Source of the DNA: an uncultured Acidobacteriota bacterium
Lineage (GTDB): Bacteria; Acidobacteriota; Polarisedimenticolia; Polarisedimenticolales; JAIQFR01
DNA: 64,000 bases
Assembly (NCBI GenBank): GCA_937864465.1
Contig: CALMJU010000099.1
Span: 40,879-104,878, forward strand
Reading direction: 5' to 3'
Shown: piece by piece, positions 10,088 through 18,701 of the stretch
Layout: each line of letters begins with the position of its first letter
Numbering within the stretch: position 1 is the stretch's first letter
Notes under the pieces: model-generated
The model's database searches: none
What the model was told of the DNA's origin: nothing
What the model saw: the letters and a program-made list of their open reading frames with translations, nothing else
Made by a program: the position numbers and the translations under genes

Positions 10088-10945
10088 ATGGCAGGCCCGT
10101 CCCGGTTCCGGCTCGACCTCACGTTGCTGGCCGTGCTGCTGTTCGGCCAGCTCCTCCTCATGGCGTCGAGCTCGCGGCAGGACTCGGGGGCGGCCGTCCT
10201 CGAGCGGGGAGTGGCCGGCGCCTCCCGGCCCGCGGTCGGGGCGTCGCGGGCCGTGACCGGGGGGATCGGGAGCGTTCTCTCCGGGTGGCGCGAGATCGGG
10301 AGGGCGCGCTCCGAGAACGTCCGGCTGGCGCGCGAGGTGGAGCGCGCCCGGCAGGATCTGGCCCGGTTCCGGGAGGCGGCCGCCGAGAACTCGCGGCTCA
10401 GGCGCCTCCTGGGAATGCGTGAGGACCTGGCGCCCCGCAGCGTCGCCGCCTCGGTCGTCACGGCGAAGCTCACGAGCCAGAACCGGATGTTCGTCATCGA
10501 CCGGGGCATGGACGCCGGCGTTCGTCCCGATCAGGCGGTCGTGACCTGGGGCGGGGCGGTCGGCCGGGTCGTCTTCGCGGACCGCTCGTTCGCGAAGGTG
10601 AGGCTCGTCACGGATCCGAACAGCGGGATCGCCGGCGTCGTCCAGCGGAGCCGCGCCGCGGGAATGGTGATCGGGCGCGGCGACGGATCGCTGGACCTGT
10701 CCTACGTGCCGAAGTACGAGGACGTCGTGGCGGGAGACCGGGTGATCACGTCGGGACTCGACGGAGTGTTCCCGGCGGGCTTCGACATCGGGACGGTCAC
10801 CGTCGTGAGGGACGCGGCCGGCGTGAGCAAGGACGTCCGTCTCGAGCCCGAGGTGGACTTCCGGGCCGTCGAGGAGGTGCTGGTGCTGCTCGAGCCGACG
10901 GGAGGGGCCGCGCTCGCGCCGCCCGAGGAGGGAGCGAAGCCGTGA
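10088..10945 (+). CDS. mreC: rod-shape-determining protein MreC
   Basis: The 285-residue protein has an N-terminal transmembrane helix (about 8-25), a coiled coil rich in Arg/Glu (SENVRLAREVERARQDLARF) and the periplasmic beta-domains (VASVVTAKLTSQNRMFVIDRG ... VITSGLDGVFPAGFDIGTV). MreC bridges MreB/MreD and PBP2 in the elongasome. The last bases overlap mreD by 4 nt (GTGA), which implies translational coupling. The Pro/Glu-rich tail after about residue 270 is short and unstructured. Confidence 0.96.
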   Translation: MAGPSRFRLDLTLLAVLLFGQLLLMASSSRQDSGAAVLERGVAGASRPAVGASRAVTGGIGSVLSGWREIGRARSENVRLAREVERARQDLARFREAAAENSRLRRLLGMREDLAPRSVAASVVTAKLTSQNRMFVIDRGMDAGVRPDQAVVTWGGAVGRVVFADRSFAKVRLVTDPNSGIAGVVQRSRAAGMVIGRGDGSLDLSYVPKYEDVVAGDRVITSGLDGVFPAGFDIGTVTVVRDAAGVSKDVRLEPEVDFRAVEEVLVLLEPTGGAALAPPEEGAKP

Positions 10946-11442
10946 AGCTCCTCCGCGCGCTGCTCGTGCTCGCCCTGGCCCTGGCCGTCGAGGTCGCGCT
11001 GGGACGCTTCGCGCCCGCGGCCCGCGGATACGTGGACGTGCTGATGGTGCCGGTGGCGTGGTACGGGATCGCCCGGTCGGCGCGCGCCGGCATGCTGTGC
11101 GGATGCGCCGCCGGCCTGCTGCAGGACGCGTGGTTCGAGACCTCCGTGTTCGGGCTCCACGGCTTCGTGAAGACGCTGCTCGGGTTCGTGGTCGGAGGGA
11201 TCGGGGGAATCTTCGACCTCAACCAGACCTTCGGGCGCTTCGGGTCGGGGGCGCTCATGGTGCTGGTGGGGCGGGCCGTGGAGATCGGGCTGCTGCGCCT
11301 GCTCGACGCGGAGGTCGGGCCGCTCGATCTCGGCGAGCTCGCGGTGCGCGCCGTCGCGACCGGGCTGCTCCTCGTGGCGGCATCCCATTTCCTGCAGCGC
11401 GTGCGGGGCGAGAAGCAGGTCCGGCGGCGGGCGGGATCCTGA
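10942..11442 (+). CDS. mreD: rod-shape-determining protein MreD
   Basis: A 166-residue hydrophobic protein with about five predicted membrane segments, as expected for MreD, the integral-membrane member of the elongasome. The start is GTG 10942, overlapping the mreC stop, and mrdA follows after 2 nt. The sequence itself is weakly conserved, as is normal for MreD, so the call rests on membrane topology and its position between mreC and PBP2. Confidence 0.92.
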   Translation: MKLLRALLVLALALAVEVALGRFAPAARGYVDVLMVPVAWYGIARSARAGMLCGCAAGLLQDAWFETSVFGLHGFVKTLLGFVVGGIGGIFDLNQTFGRFGSGALMVLVGRAVEIGLLRLLDAEVGPLDLGELAVRAVATGLLLVAASHFLQRVRGEKQVRRRAGS

Positions 11443-11444
11443 CC

Positions 11445-13337
11445 ATGGACTACCGGGAGCGCTGGCAGCTCAAGGAATACCTCAGCGAGCGCCGGCTCGG
11501 ACGGAGGATCGGCCTGTTTCACCTCGCGGTCGGCGCGCTGCTCCTCACGTTCCTGCTCTCGTTCTGGCACCTTCAGGTCTCCCGGGGCGAGGAGTACGCG
11601 CTCCTGGCGGAGAACAACCGGCTGCGAAAGATTCCGATCCCGCCCACGAGGGGCGTCGTCTTCGACCGCAACAACGAGGTCGTCGCCTCGACGCGGCCGT
11701 CCCTCGACCTCGTCCTGCGGCGCGAGGGGCTGCTCGACGTGGACGGGCAGATGCGCCGCCTCGAGCGCGCGCTGGGGATCCCGTATGCGGATCTCCGGGC
11801 TCGACTCGACGCGATGCGAGGGCGCCCGACGTTCGAGCCCCTCGTGATCAAGGAGGACGTGGGCCTGGCGGACCTGGCGAAGATCGAGTCGAGACGCGAG
11901 TGGTTCCCGTCGGTCGAGGTGGAGGAGAGCTCGCGGCGGGACTACCCGGACGGCAAGGCGATCGCGCATGCCGTCGGATACGTGGGGGAGGTGACGTCGG
12001 CCCAGCTCTTGCGCGAGGGAGCGGCGGGGACGCTGGAGATGGGCGACATCGTCGGGAAGGCCGGGATCGAGCGGGCCCACGACGACGTCCTGAGAGGGCG
12101 CCGCGGCTGGAAGCTCGTCACCGTGAACAGCCTGGGGCGCCAGCTCGGCGAGCCCCAGATCGGGAGGGTTCCCGAGGACGGACGGGGACTCCGGCTGACC
12201 CTCGATCTGAGGCTCCAGCGCACGCTGCTGCAGGCGTTCGGTGAGGAGGCGGGGGCGGCGGTGTTCCTCGACCCGTGGACCGGAGAGGTGCTCGCGATCG
12301 CCTCGATGCCGGCCTACGACCCGAACGTCTTCGCCACGCAGGTTTCGCCGTCGGTGTGGCTCGGCCTGCTGCAGGACCCGGCGCGCCCGCTCCACGACCG
12401 GGCGATCGGAAGCTATTACGCGCCCGGCTCGACGTTCAAGGTCCTCATGTCGATCGCGGGGCTCGAGTCGGGGGGGATCCAGCCCTCGACCGTCCTGCAT
12501 TGCGGCGGCTCGATCAACATGTACGGTCGCCCGTTCGCGTGCTGGAAGAAGGGGGGGCACGGAGGCGTCGACGTGCACCGCGCCCTCGTGCACTCGTGCA
12601 ACGTGTTCTTCTACCAGGTGGGCCGCGCCGTGGGGATCGACACGATCGCCCGGTACGCGGACATGCTGAACCTCGGGCGTCCGACGGGGATCGACCTCCC
12701 GGGCGAGGGCGCGGGCGTGCTGCCTTCGCCCGAGTGGAAGCGGAAGACCCGGGGGGAGCCTTGGTACGCCGGCGAGACGATCTCCGTCTCGATCGGTCAG
12801 GGGATCCTCGCGGTGACGCCGGTCCAGATGGCGCTCCTCATGTCGGCGGTGGCGACCGGGAAGCTGCCGAAGCCGCATCTCGTGCGCCCGGAGAGCGGCG
12901 CGGCTCCCGAGGCGACGCCGCTTCCGATCTCGGCGGGCACGCTGGCGATCGTCCGCGCCGCCCTAAAGGACGTCGTCGAGGAGGGGACCGGCAGGCGCGC
13001 GTCCCTCGGCCCGATCCCGGTCGCCGGCAAGACCGGGACCGCCCAGGTGTTCAAGAAATCCGCGGGGATCGACGCCGACAAGCTCCCGAAGCCCGAGCGG
13101 GACCACGCCTGGTTCGTGGGGTACGCGCCCGCGGACCGCCCCGAGATCGCGTTCGCGGTCGTCGTCGAGCATGGCGGGCACGGCGGAACGACAGCCGCTC
13201 CGATCGCCCGCCAGGTCCTGGAGACGTTCTTCGCCGACCGGCTGCCGCCGAAGCCCGATCCTTCGCAGATCGCGCGCGCGGAGCCCGACCGGGGCGGGGA
13301 GAGGTGGGGCGGTGCTCCCACGCCGGTTCCTCGATAG
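11445..13337 (+). CDS. mrdA: penicillin-binding protein 2 (elongation transpeptidase)
   Basis: A 630-residue class B PBP. One transmembrane anchor (about residues 24-44) precedes the dimerisation domain (RGVVFDRNNEVVAS) and the transpeptidase domain. The catalytic motifs are complete: SxxK as STFK at S329, SxN as SCN at 384, KTG at 529. It cross-links peptidoglycan during side-wall growth together with RodA, whose gene overlaps this one by 26 nt. ATG 11445 gives the normal short cytoplasmic tail; the longer open frame upstream overlaps mreD and is spurious. Confidence 0.97.
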   Translation: MDYRERWQLKEYLSERRLGRRIGLFHLAVGALLLTFLLSFWHLQVSRGEEYALLAENNRLRKIPIPPTRGVVFDRNNEVVASTRPSLDLVLRREGLLDVDGQMRRLERALGIPYADLRARLDAMRGRPTFEPLVIKEDVGLADLAKIESRREWFPSVEVEESSRRDYPDGKAIAHAVGYVGEVTSAQLLREGAAGTLEMGDIVGKAGIERAHDDVLRGRRGWKLVTVNSLGRQLGEPQIGRVPEDGRGLRLTLDLRLQRTLLQAFGEEAGAAVFLDPWTGEVLAIASMPAYDPNVFATQVSPSVWLGLLQDPARPLHDRAIGSYYAPGSTFKVLMSIAGLESGGIQPSTVLHCGGSINMYGRPFACWKKGGHGGVDVHRALVHSCNVFFYQVGRAVGIDTIARYADMLNLGRPTGIDLPGEGAGVLPSPEWKRKTRGEPWYAGETISVSIGQGILAVTPVQMALLMSAVATGKLPKPHLVRPESGAAPEATPLPISAGTLAIVRAALKDVVEEGTGRRASLGPIPVAGKTGTAQVFKKSAGIDADKLPKPERDHAWFVGYAPADRPEIAFAVVVEHGGHGGTTAAPIARQVLETFFADRLPPKPDPSQIARAEPDRGGERWGGAPTPVPR

Positions 13338-14403
13338 GCTCGATCTCCCGACGCTGGGGATCGCCCTCGCCCTCACGGGGATGGGGATCCTCGCGATCGC
13401 CTCGGCCACGTCGGGACAGCCCGCTCGCGTGGGGCTGTGGCGGGTGCAGCTCCTGTGGCTCGTCGTGGCGATCTGCGTGGGCCTCGTCATCGTCGCCGTG
13501 GACTACCACGTGTGGGCGGAGTTCTCCCTCGCGCTGCACGCGGGGGCCGTTCTCCTTCTCGTGCTCGTGCTGTTCGTGGGCAAGGAGGTCTCCGGCAACC
13601 GTTCCTGGCTCCAGGTAGGGCCGTGGACGTTCCAGCCCTCGGAGGTCGCGAAGGTCACGACGTGCCTCCTCCTCGCCGCGTACCTGTCGGAGCGCGTTCG
13701 CGGCGAGGTCGGGCTGCGCCAGATCGTAGAGATGGGCGCCATCGTCGCCCTTCCCGTGGCCCTGATCGCGGCGCAGCCGGACATGGGGACGGCGCTGACG
13801 TTCCTCCCCCTGCTCCTCGCCGCCCTCCTTCTCGGCGGGCTCCGGTGGCGCGTGGTCGTCGGGATCCTCCTCCTGGGCGCGCTCCTGGCCCCCGTGGGAT
13901 GGACGAGCCTCAAGGACTACCAGCGCGAGCGGGTCCTGACGGTGCTCGATCCGGAGCGCGATCCCGGCGGGGTGGGATACCAGGTCCGCCAGTCGAAGAT
14001 CGCGATCGGATCCGGGAGGCTCGCCGGCAAGGGACTCTTCCGCGGGACGCAGAGCCACCTGAACTTCCTTCCGGCCCAGCACACGGATTTCATCCTCGCG
14101 GTCGTCGCGGAGGAGCTGGGGTTCCTCGGGGCGGCGGGGGTCCTGCTGCTCTTCCACGCCCTCTTCTACCGGGGGATCCTCGCCGCCCGGTCCTCGCAGG
14201 ATCGTCTTGGGAGCTACGTGTGCCTGCTCGCGACCGCGTGGCTCGCGGGGCAGGTCGCGATCAACGTCGGGATGGTGCTCGGGCTTCTTCCCACCATCGG
14301 CGTCCCCCTTCCCTTCCTGTCGTACGGGGGCACCGCGCTCGTCGCCTGCGTGAGCGCGGTGGCGCTGGTGGCCAACGTGAGGAGCCGCCGGTTCGTCAAC
14401 TGA
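13312..14403 (+). CDS. rodA: peptidoglycan glycosyltransferase RodA (SEDS family)
   Basis: A 363-residue polytopic membrane protein with about ten helices and SEDS hallmarks: GNRSWLQVGPWTFQPSEVAK, AQPDMGTAL, QSKIAIGSG and the late FLPAQHTDFILAVVAEELGF and LPFLSYGGTAL segments. It polymerises lipid II with PBP2. The start is GTG 13312 inside the end of mrdA with a GGGGAGAGG stretch before it; this matches RodA N-termini (FLDRLDLPTLG), while the longer upstream frame is Arg/Ser-rich shadow sequence. Confidence 0.96.
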   Translation: MLPRRFLDRLDLPTLGIALALTGMGILAIASATSGQPARVGLWRVQLLWLVVAICVGLVIVAVDYHVWAEFSLALHAGAVLLLVLVLFVGKEVSGNRSWLQVGPWTFQPSEVAKVTTCLLLAAYLSERVRGEVGLRQIVEMGAIVALPVALIAAQPDMGTALTFLPLLLAALLLGGLRWRVVVGILLLGALLAPVGWTSLKDYQRERVLTVLDPERDPGGVGYQVRQSKIAIGSGRLAGKGLFRGTQSHLNFLPAQHTDFILAVVAEELGFLGAAGVLLLFHALFYRGILAARSSQDRLGSYVCLLATAWLAGQVAINVGMVLGLLPTIGVPLPFLSYGGTALVACVSAVALVANVRSRRFVN

Positions 14404-14425
14404 GGCCGTTCGGGCGGAGACGGTC

Positions 14426-14434
14426 TGGTAGAAT
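14426..14434 (+). promoter_or_regulatory. extended -10 promoter before the radical SAM gene
   Basis: TGG-TAGAAT at 14426-14434 is a good extended -10 element without a clear -35. Transcription would begin near 14441, downstream of the ATG at 14433, which supports ATG 14463 as the true start of the next gene. Confidence 0.4.
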
Positions 14435-14462
14435 GGCCGGCGAAGTCGCTCCGGAGCCTCGC

Positions 14463-17093
14463 ATGCACGTCGATCGTCGGGAACGCGAGGAGGAGGCGCG
14501 CTTCCGGCGAGTGCTTGCCGGCGTGCAGCGTCCGTCGCGGTACATCGGCGGAGAATGGAACTCGGTGGTGAAGGACCACCGCTCCGTCGACGTCACGTTC
14601 GGCCTGGCCTTCCCGGACGTGTACGAGATCGGCATGTCCCACCTGGGGTTCCGGATCCTGTACGCGCTGCTGAACGAGCGGGAGGACACGGCGGCCGAGC
14701 GGGTCTTCTGCCCGTGGACCGACTGCGCCGACGCGCTCCGGGGCCGAGGCGAGACGCTCCGGACGCTCGAGACCGGAACGCCGCTCCGGCGGCTTGACGT
14801 CCTCGGTTTCTCGCTCCAGTACGAGCTGACGTTCACGAACGTCCTCGAAATGCTCGATCTCGCCGGCATACCGCTCCGCTCCGCGAGCCGCGGCGAGGAC
14901 GACCCGCTCGTGGTCGCGGGAGGGCCGGTCGTGTTCAACGTCGAGCCCCTCGCGGACTTCCTGGATCTCGTGTTCGTCGGGGACGGGGAGGCGCTGCTGC
15001 CGGACTTCCTCGAGCGGTTCAAGGCGCTCAAGCGCGAGGGTGCCCCGCGGGCGGCGAGGATCCGGGAGCTGGCCGCGATCCCGGGACTGTACGCCCCCTC
15101 GCTCTACCCGATCGAGACCGAGCCCGCGCGCGGCCTCAGAGTCCCCGCGGACGGAGGGCGGGCGCCCTACCCCGTGCGGAGGAGGATCCTCCACGATCTG
15201 GACCGCTTCCCGTTCCCGTCCCGGATCCTCGTGCCGCACGGCGAGATCGTCCACGATCGCGTGTCCGTCGAGCTGATGCGAGGCTGCCCCGTGGGGTGCC
15301 GGTTCTGCCAGGCGGGATACGTGTACCGGCCGGCGCGGGAGCGCCATCCGGACTCGGTCCGCGAGACCGTCGCACGATCGCTGCGCGCGACCGGGTACGA
15401 CGAGTTCTCGCTGGCGTCGCTCAACAGCGGCGAGTACGGGGCGATCCGGCCCCTGCTGCTCGATCTGATGGACCGGCTGGAGGGAGATTCCGTTTCGGCG
15501 TCGCTCTCGTCGCTCCACGCGTCGACGCTGACCCGCGATCTCGCGGAGCAGGCGAAGCGGGTCCGGAAGTCGGGCTTCACCATCGCTCCGGAGGCGGGCA
15601 CGCAGCGCCTGCGCGACGCCGTCAACAAGAATCTGGACGAGGCGCAGATCCTCGAGGCCTGCCGGGCCGCGTTCGAGGCGGGTTGGGAGCAGATCAAGCT
15701 CTACTTCATGATCGGTCTCCCGACGGAGACCGACGGGGACGTCGACGGGATCGCCGATCTCGCGCGAGAGATCTCGTCGCTGGGACGCCGCGCCGCGGCG
15801 GGCCGGAGGGCCGAGATCACGCTCTCCGCGTCGTCGTTCGTGCCGAAGGCGGTGACCCCGTTCCAGTGGCGGGGCATGGAGCGCGTCGAGAGCCTCAGGC
15901 GGAAGCAGGAGCGGCTGGCGGCGCGGCTCCGGCGGGGCGTGCGATTCAAGGGGCACGATTGCGAGGTCACGTTCCTCGAGGCCGTCTTTTCGCGAGGCGA
16001 TCGCGCGCTCGGGAACGTCCTCGAGAGGGCGTGGCGCGCGGGGGCCCGGCTCGACGGATGGACCGAGCGGTTCCGACCCGATGTCTGGCGCTCCGCGTTC
16101 CGGGAGGAGGGGATCGACCCCGAGCGCTACGCCCACGGCGACTGGGACGCGGCGGGCCGCCTTCCGTGGGACGTGCTCGACTCCGGGGTGGAGAAGGCGT
16201 GGCTCGCCGCCGAACTCGGGCGCGCCCTGGGCGGGGAGACCCTGCCTCCCTGCGGTCCTTCGGCCTGCCACGGCTGCGCGTCGTTCGCGCCCGAGTGCAC
16301 TCGAGGGGCCGTCGCGAGGGGGCGCGGCCGGAGCCTGACCCCGGTCCCGGCCGCGGAAGCTCCGGGGGCGGGGGCTCCGGAAGGCGAATCCCCGCGCTAC
16401 CGCTATCGGGCGCGATTCGAGAAGAGCGGGCGGATGCGGTACCTGGGACACCTCGATCTCTCCCGGGCGCTTCTCCGCGGGATGCGGCGCGCCGGGGTCC
16501 GGCTCGTGTATTCGCAGGGATTCAACCCCAAGCCCCGCGTCTCGTTCGGCCCGGCGCTCCCGGTGGGGCTGACCTCGGAGGCGGAGTATCTCGACTTCGA
16601 CGCATCCTCGCGGCTGGACGCGCAGGCGGCGATCGAGGCGCTCAACGCGGCTCTCCCCGAGGGGCTGCGCTTCCTCGCTCTCCGGGAGATTCGTCGGGAC
16701 GCCCCCGCGCTGGCGGATTGCGCGCGGGCGGCGAGGTACAGGGCCCGGGCGGCGAACGGCCTGGATGTGGCCGGGGCGGTCGAGGCGTTCCGTGCGCGGG
16801 GCGCGCGCACCGTCCGCCGGGAGCGCGAGGGGAAGGTGAGGACGTTCGATCTCGACCGGGAGATCCTCGGCCTGGAGAGAACGGCCGCGAGCGAGATCCG
16901 GTTCACGCTCTCGCTCGGAGGGAGCGGCGCCGCGGTGCGGCCCGACGAGGTGCTGCGGGAGATCTTCGGAGAGCCGGCGGCCGAGATGGATCTGACCCGT
17001 GAGGAGCTGCTGCTCGAGTGGGAGGGGAGTCTCCTGAACCCGATCCTCGCGGCGGCGGCGGTGGCCAGGGATGCCGAGCGACCTCCTCGTTAG
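14463..17093 (+). CDS. radical SAM protein fused to a TIGR03936/DUF2344-type domain
   Basis: An 876-residue two-part protein. Residues 1 to about 600 form a TIGR03960-type radical SAM enzyme: a B12-binding-like N-terminal Rossmann region (DVTFGLAFPDVYEIGMSHLG), the Fe-S motif C275-x3-C279-x2-C282 (RGCPVGCRFCQAG), then a Cys-rich linker (CGPSACHGCASFAPEC). From about 640 a second domain (YRARFEKSGRMRYLGHLDLSR ... YSQGFNPKPRVSFGPALPVG) matches the TIGR03936 family, often a separate gene next door. The gene overlaps rng by 23 nt, a recurrent pairing that suggests a link to tRNA or rRNA modification; the reaction is unknown. The start has GGAG 8 nt upstream. Confidence 0.93.
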   Translation: MHVDRREREEEARFRRVLAGVQRPSRYIGGEWNSVVKDHRSVDVTFGLAFPDVYEIGMSHLGFRILYALLNEREDTAAERVFCPWTDCADALRGRGETLRTLETGTPLRRLDVLGFSLQYELTFTNVLEMLDLAGIPLRSASRGEDDPLVVAGGPVVFNVEPLADFLDLVFVGDGEALLPDFLERFKALKREGAPRAARIRELAAIPGLYAPSLYPIETEPARGLRVPADGGRAPYPVRRRILHDLDRFPFPSRILVPHGEIVHDRVSVELMRGCPVGCRFCQAGYVYRPARERHPDSVRETVARSLRATGYDEFSLASLNSGEYGAIRPLLLDLMDRLEGDSVSASLSSLHASTLTRDLAEQAKRVRKSGFTIAPEAGTQRLRDAVNKNLDEAQILEACRAAFEAGWEQIKLYFMIGLPTETDGDVDGIADLAREISSLGRRAAAGRRAEITLSASSFVPKAVTPFQWRGMERVESLRRKQERLAARLRRGVRFKGHDCEVTFLEAVFSRGDRALGNVLERAWRAGARLDGWTERFRPDVWRSAFREEGIDPERYAHGDWDAAGRLPWDVLDSGVEKAWLAAELGRALGGETLPPCGPSACHGCASFAPECTRGAVARGRGRSLTPVPAAEAPGAGAPEGESPRYRYRARFEKSGRMRYLGHLDLSRALLRGMRRAGVRLVYSQGFNPKPRVSFGPALPVGLTSEAEYLDFDASSRLDAQAAIEALNAALPEGLRFLALREIRRDAPALADCARAARYRARAANGLDVAGAVEAFRARGARTVRREREGKVRTFDLDREILGLERTAASEIRFTLSLGGSGAAVRPDEVLREIFGEPAAEMDLTREELLLEWEGSLLNPILAAAAVARDAERPPR

Positions 17094-18624
17094 CCGGCTG
17101 GGCGGGATGACGTGGGCCGCCTTCCGGGAGGACGGCGTTCCGGTCGAGCTTCGCGTCGAGCAGGAAGGGGAGCGCGGCGCCGTGGGCCGCATCGTGAAGG
17201 CCCGTGTGACGCGCGTTCTTCCCGGGATCCAGTCCGCGTTCCTCGACGTCGGGTCGGGGAGGGACGCCTTTCTCCACAACGGCGACCTGGTGCTCCCGGG
17301 CGACGTCCCGGCCAGCGGAGAGCCGGAGGCGGAGCTGGCCGGGGAGCCGGTCACCGACGACGAGATCGACGAGGGGGACGACCTCGTACAGGAGGCCGCG
17401 CGGCGGCGAAGGATCGCGAGGTCCGCTCCGATCGAGGACCGGCTCGCCGTGGGACGGGAGCTCCTCGTCCAGGTCGCGCGAGAGGGAATCGGTTCGAAGG
17501 GCGCGCGCGTGACCTGCTGCATCGCGCTGCCCGGCCGCCACGTCGTCTATCTCCCCCAGCTCTCGTTCCGCGGGGTTTCCCGGCGCATCGAGGATCCCGA
17601 GGAGCGCGCGCGCCTGCGCGCGATCCTCGAGAGCCTGGAGGGAGTTCCGGGCGGGATCATCGTGAGGACGGCGGGGGAGGGGGCGGAGGAGCCGGCGTTC
17701 CGGTCGGACGCCGCGGCGCTCCACCGCCAATGGCTCGCCGTGCAGGCGAAGGCCGCGGCCTCTCAGGCCCCGGCGGTCGTCCACACGGAGCTCGATCTGG
17801 CGCTTCGCCTGCTTCGCGACGCTCCGCGGGAGGGGCTCGAACGGATCCTCCTCGACGATCCGGACCTGCACGAGCGGGCGGTCCGCTACCTCTCGGACAC
17901 CGATCCCGAGCTCGCGGCTCGAGTCCGGATGCACGCGGGACCGAGGCCCCTCTTCGAGACGTACGGCCTCGATCGCGAGATCGAGAGGGCGCTCAAGCCC
18001 CGCGTCTGGCTCCGCTCCGGCGGCCATCTCGTGATTCAGCAGACGGAGGCTCTCGTCAGCGTCGACGTCAACACGGGGAAGTTCGTCGGGGCTCGGCGCG
18101 TGGAGGAGACCGTCCTCAAGACCAATCTGGAGGCGGCGGAGGAGATCGCGCGGCAGCTGCGGCTCCGCGACCTCGGCGGGATCATCGTCGTCGACTTCAT
18201 CGACATGGAGGCCCCGGAGAGCCGCGCGCGCGTGCTCGCGGCCCTCGAGGAGTCGCTCCGGCGGGATCGGGCGAGGACGAAGGTCGCGGGGTGGAGCGAT
18301 CTGGGGCTCGTCCAGATGACGAGGAAGCGGACGCGGCCCGGCGTCGGCGCCGCGCTGACGAAGGTATGTCCCCTGTGCGCCGGGCACGGGCGCCTCAAGT
18401 CCCCGGAGACCGTCGCGAGGGAGGCGCTGTCGGAGGTCCTGCGCGTGGCGGACGCGCTTGAGGGGCGGGAGATCGTGCTGCGCGTGCACCCAGAGATCGC
18501 TCCCGCGCTGCGCCGGGCGCTCGAGACATCCGGTCCTCCGCTCGATTCCGGCACGCTCGCGAGCATCCGTGTGGAGGAGGACCCGGATCTCCGACAGGAC
18601 CGGTTCGACCTTCTCGCGCTCTGA
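17071..18624 (+). CDS. rng: ribonuclease G/E family endoribonuclease
   Basis: The 517-residue length fits RNase G (no long C-terminal scaffold as in RNase E). An S1-like RNA-binding domain near the N-terminus (VGRIVKARVTRVLPGIQSAFLDVG without gaps in the fold) is split by an acidic insert (about residues 85-115). The two catalytic Asp are D332 (SVDVNTGKF) and D375 (IIVVDFIDM); the zinc-link CPLCAGHG (C433, C436) is intact. It should process rRNA 5' ends and decay mRNA. Its start lies inside the end of the radical SAM gene, so the two are co-transcribed. Confidence 0.95.
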   Translation: MPSDLLVSRLGGMTWAAFREDGVPVELRVEQEGERGAVGRIVKARVTRVLPGIQSAFLDVGSGRDAFLHNGDLVLPGDVPASGEPEAELAGEPVTDDEIDEGDDLVQEAARRRRIARSAPIEDRLAVGRELLVQVAREGIGSKGARVTCCIALPGRHVVYLPQLSFRGVSRRIEDPEERARLRAILESLEGVPGGIIVRTAGEGAEEPAFRSDAAALHRQWLAVQAKAAASQAPAVVHTELDLALRLLRDAPREGLERILLDDPDLHERAVRYLSDTDPELAARVRMHAGPRPLFETYGLDREIERALKPRVWLRSGGHLVIQQTEALVSVDVNTGKFVGARRVEETVLKTNLEAAEEIARQLRLRDLGGIIVVDFIDMEAPESRARVLAALEESLRRDRARTKVAGWSDLGLVQMTRKRTRPGVGAALTKVCPLCAGHGRLKSPETVAREALSEVLRVADALEGREIVLRVHPEIAPALRRALETSGPPLDSGTLASIRVEEDPDLRQDRFDLLAL

Positions 18625-18637
18625 GCGTCCCGCCGCA

Positions 18638-18667
18638 TTGTCGCGCGGCGATCGTTTCCCCTATAAT
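18638..18667 (+). promoter_or_regulatory. promoter for the TPR protein gene
   Basis: TTGTCG (18638-18643), an 18-bp spacer and a consensus TATAAT (18662-18667) lie about 34 nt before the ATG at 18702. Confidence 0.65.
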
Positions 18668-18701
18668 CGCGCCGAGGGACGAGAGGGGAGGCGGAAGAAC
18701 C

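Noticed and set aside
13437..14462. N-terminal extension of the radical SAM gene through rodA
   Set aside because: Low-complexity shadow of rodA; homology-like sequence begins at ATG 14463, after the promoter.
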